NCBI GenBank assembly: GCA_004352715.1
Contig: SCFE01000015.1
Span: 390,912-454,911, forward strand
Reading direction: 5' to 3'
Source of the DNA: Hofstenia miamia
Lineage: Eukaryota > Xenacoelomorpha > Acoela
Length of the DNA: 64,000 nucleotides
Part shown: in pieces, positions 61,341 to 64,000 of the stretch
How the letters are laid out: each line of letters begins with the position of its first letter
Position numbering within the stretch: the stretch's first letter is position 1
Made by a program: the position numbers and the translations under genes
Notes under the pieces: model-generated
Told to the model about the DNA's origin: nothing
The model's database searches: none
The model's input: the letters and a program-made list of their open reading frames with translations, nothing else

Positions 61341-64000
61341 TTCAATGAATATTTCGATGAAATTGATAATAATTCATTGCAATTTTTAAAGTCTTAATAA
61401 CACACTAAAATGTTTGCTGAATCAATACATATTAATATTCGTAGATGTTATATTTGCGTCGTTGAATTGAAGAGGTTTTCGAAAGGTTTGTAATGTTCTT
61501 AAAAAACCCACATTAGACGCATCACAATTGGAGGATATTCATAAATGAAAGTTCTTAATGAATTTGAGATAAGAAGATAAGAACTTTTGTTTGCGCCAAT
61601 GATTGCTTGATCAAATTTCACAAACTTTTCCCCAATAACATTAAAAACTGGACCAAAGACGATAATCTTGAGAAATCTTTGCCTAAAACAAACGCATAAA
61701 CTTGAAGATAATTACGGTACAACTGATGAGAAAGATCAAAATTAGCACGTATGGATGGGATACACAATTGGCCCAAACAGGATCTTTGGTGCACAGCACA
61801 CATCAATTTAAATGGTTGGTTTTTTTACTATTAAAATTAAGTGTAGCCTTTCTATCTTTAAGGTAAGATACAATCTATGTTAGACAATATTTTCCGCAAA
61901 AGTTGGTGGTTCATTAACATATGACGGGACTGCAGCTAAAGGTCAATATGCGTGTAAATATTATCAGAAATATATCGCAAAATTGATTGAAAGCAAATAA
62001 AATCATTGTTTGTTTTTTGGCATTTTTAAATCGAATAACGCATGTCTTAAGCAATACTAAAATCTTTAATTGACAGAATAATTTATTCATACTGAGTGAA
62101 AATCATCTATTAAAAAAGTTTCTTAAAATTGAAAATCTAGTTTCTATTCACATTTTATTTATAAATATAATCATGTTGAAATAACTAAGTAAATTTAATG
62201 TATGAAAAATTCAAAACATTAATCGCATAATTACGTTCTGATTGTTAGCATATAAATAGCGAAGAAGTGTAATTAATAGCAGGGACAGGAAATGATGATT
62301 GTCTCGATCAGTTTATACTGTGAATGCTTTGACTGAATTTTCCTTGTTACGATTTAAAGCAATGACAGCTGATCCTCCCTCAATAAATTTATAAATTTGT
62401 GATTGTTTTATAATGTTAAAATGTGATAAATTCATTTACATCAAAATATGCATAGTAGGTTTGTTTGTACAAACTAAATAAATACTAAATATGGTCAACT
62501 ATTTGCTATATTAATACAACGAAACATTATCAATCAGAAAAGTCAGATTTTGTAGATATGCATGCTAATCTGCTGACAATAGCTGAATGAAGGGTACAAC
62601 CATTTCAGCTAAGCGTGGATCCCTTTTAATGAATTTTCAACAGTTTTATTGATATATTTGCTCAAGCTCATAACAATAAAAATGGTTGCTTCAGAGTTGG
62701 TAAAAAATATTTAATAAAAAAAAATTTGTTAAAAAAAACCATTAATAGTATGGTGAAAATCGGAATTGGAATATATTGGAGAATATTTTCGGTTCTATCT
62801 ATTGATCAGCGGGTCAGTGCTTACCCGCGGATATCCGTTTTTTGCATACGAGTACTGGTTCAAACATTACAAACGCTTCGGATAAATGTGGTAATTTTAA
62901 CAAAAAAATGTTTAAGCTAATGTTGTTTTCTTCAATTATGAATCTTCTCATGGGACGAGATTTCTATGTCTATTGTCTATTTAATTTCACGAATAATTTT
63001 TTTTGTCCTTCGTTTCCTATCCCATTGTACCATAAGCAATTTAGTCGCCCTATGGCTGGTCCTTTAATCTGCTATGATAAGTCTTTTTTACTAAAAAAAT
63101 CAATACATTTAATATATCGGAACTATTATATACTTTTTAGGGTTGTTTAGTGTAAATTGTATTTAAATCATACGAGTGCCATTTTATTCACTTAGATTTT
63201 GCTATAGTTTTTATTATTTCTATTTATTCATGAAGGTTACCGATTTTTGTAAACCACTGTTTCAATTTTTACTATGATTTTTCCAGTAAACTTTAGTAAA
63301 TACACAAGCACTATTTTCTCATTTTCTAATCTTTTGCCAAGCAAAGAATGAATTTCTGGTGGCGGCTGACCTTATTGTTTTTCTTTAGATGAGTGAACCG
63401 CCCAAAGTATAATACTAAGTTTTAATTACGGATATTAAAAATTGCAAAACCCTATTCCCAATAGAAATTTTCCAAAATCTATATGACTTCAACAAAAAAT
63501 TTCTAAATGCTTATAACTGACGACAACCTACTGCTCGACGACTTCTGACTTTGCACACGGCACGGCCAAAATAGACTTTGTATTTGCTTGCACTTCAGGC
63601 ATAAAAGTAGGTTTTAGCACAAATCTTTATCATTGAATGAGCGGGCCAACCCCATACATGTGTCCATATAAAGAGCTTTCAATATTTCTTAACAAGCTTC
63701 AAAAAAAATTGTTCAAAAATGCGGAACAATCGATTTGTTACACAAAAGTAACACTGGCGGAAAGAAGGTTAAGTGGTGAAGAAAATCTTTACATTGGAAA
63801 GACTTCTTTAGACAATTTGATCAAGCGGGATTGAGGAAAGAATTTTATAACAGATTTATTTTTGATGAATTTCTTATAATGACATATTCTTCTATAGTGG
63901 TAGGTGGGCTGAGGATTAAGGAAACGCAGCATAAAAAACTACTGTGAGATGGGTGGAATTATTTGGCCAGATTATAAAACCTTCAACGCATTTGACATTT
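61341..64000. other. Non-coding, no recognised gene
   Basis: Short frames at 61806-61618 (-), 62842-63150 (+) and 63637-63834 (+) have no recognisable domain. A short stretch at about 63510-63640 (+) reads H-G-T-A-K-I-D-F-V-F, weakly like the end of a LINE/helicase-associated endonuclease-like protein, but too short to call. Confidence 0.5.

Noticed and set aside
63510-63834. Possible helicase or endonuclease fragment near the right edge
   Set aside because: Only about ten residues resemble such a protein and the following 65-aa frame has no recognisable motif.

Overview
The window is AT-rich nuclear DNA from an invertebrate animal. It has spliced protein genes of animal type (LAMTOR1, a calcyphosine-like EF-hand gene, and a TcdA-type E1-like enzyme with introns) in a dense background of decayed transposable elements. 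I cannot name the species. Splice acceptors lie almost directly against the start codons of all three genes, which would suit a lineage with spliced-leader trans-splicing or with short 5' UTR introns.

Layout. 0-5 kb: remnants of three non-LTR retrotransposons. 6.6-23.4 kb: a decayed Ty3/Gypsy element (gag, protease, RT, integrase and an extra 3' reading frame). Its 5' LTR has been split by a Polinton/Maverick-like element (6980-14135; about 1-kb terminal inverted repeats, 6-bp target duplication) and by a separate solo LTR. 25.7-32.7 kb: a second, related Gypsy element. It is deleted from within its 5' LTR to the end of integrase, carries a nested 8-bp-TSD foldback element, and keeps a much longer copy of the extra 3' frame. 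34.4-34.8 kb: a small MITE.

35.9-39.5 kb: the gene-dense part, with LAMTOR1 (Ragulator scaffold) and a TcdA-like tRNA t6A cyclase on the + strand, 377 bp apart. 40.9-55.5 kb: a complete four-exon calcyphosine-like gene on the - strand, which I assembled from splice sites. Its second intron (10.4 kb) holds three retrotransposons and an assembly-duplicated copy of exon 2. 56.9-61.3 kb: a retrotransposon scrap, an internally deleted mariner and a Tc1 element with broken transposase. The last 2.6 kb holds nothing I can identify.

The window has two N gaps (12637-13636 and 27007-27226) and five single N characters (8584, 11422, 47020, 47825, 53967). Three of the single Ns sit between repeated flanks, so local duplications there should be treated as probable assembly joins.
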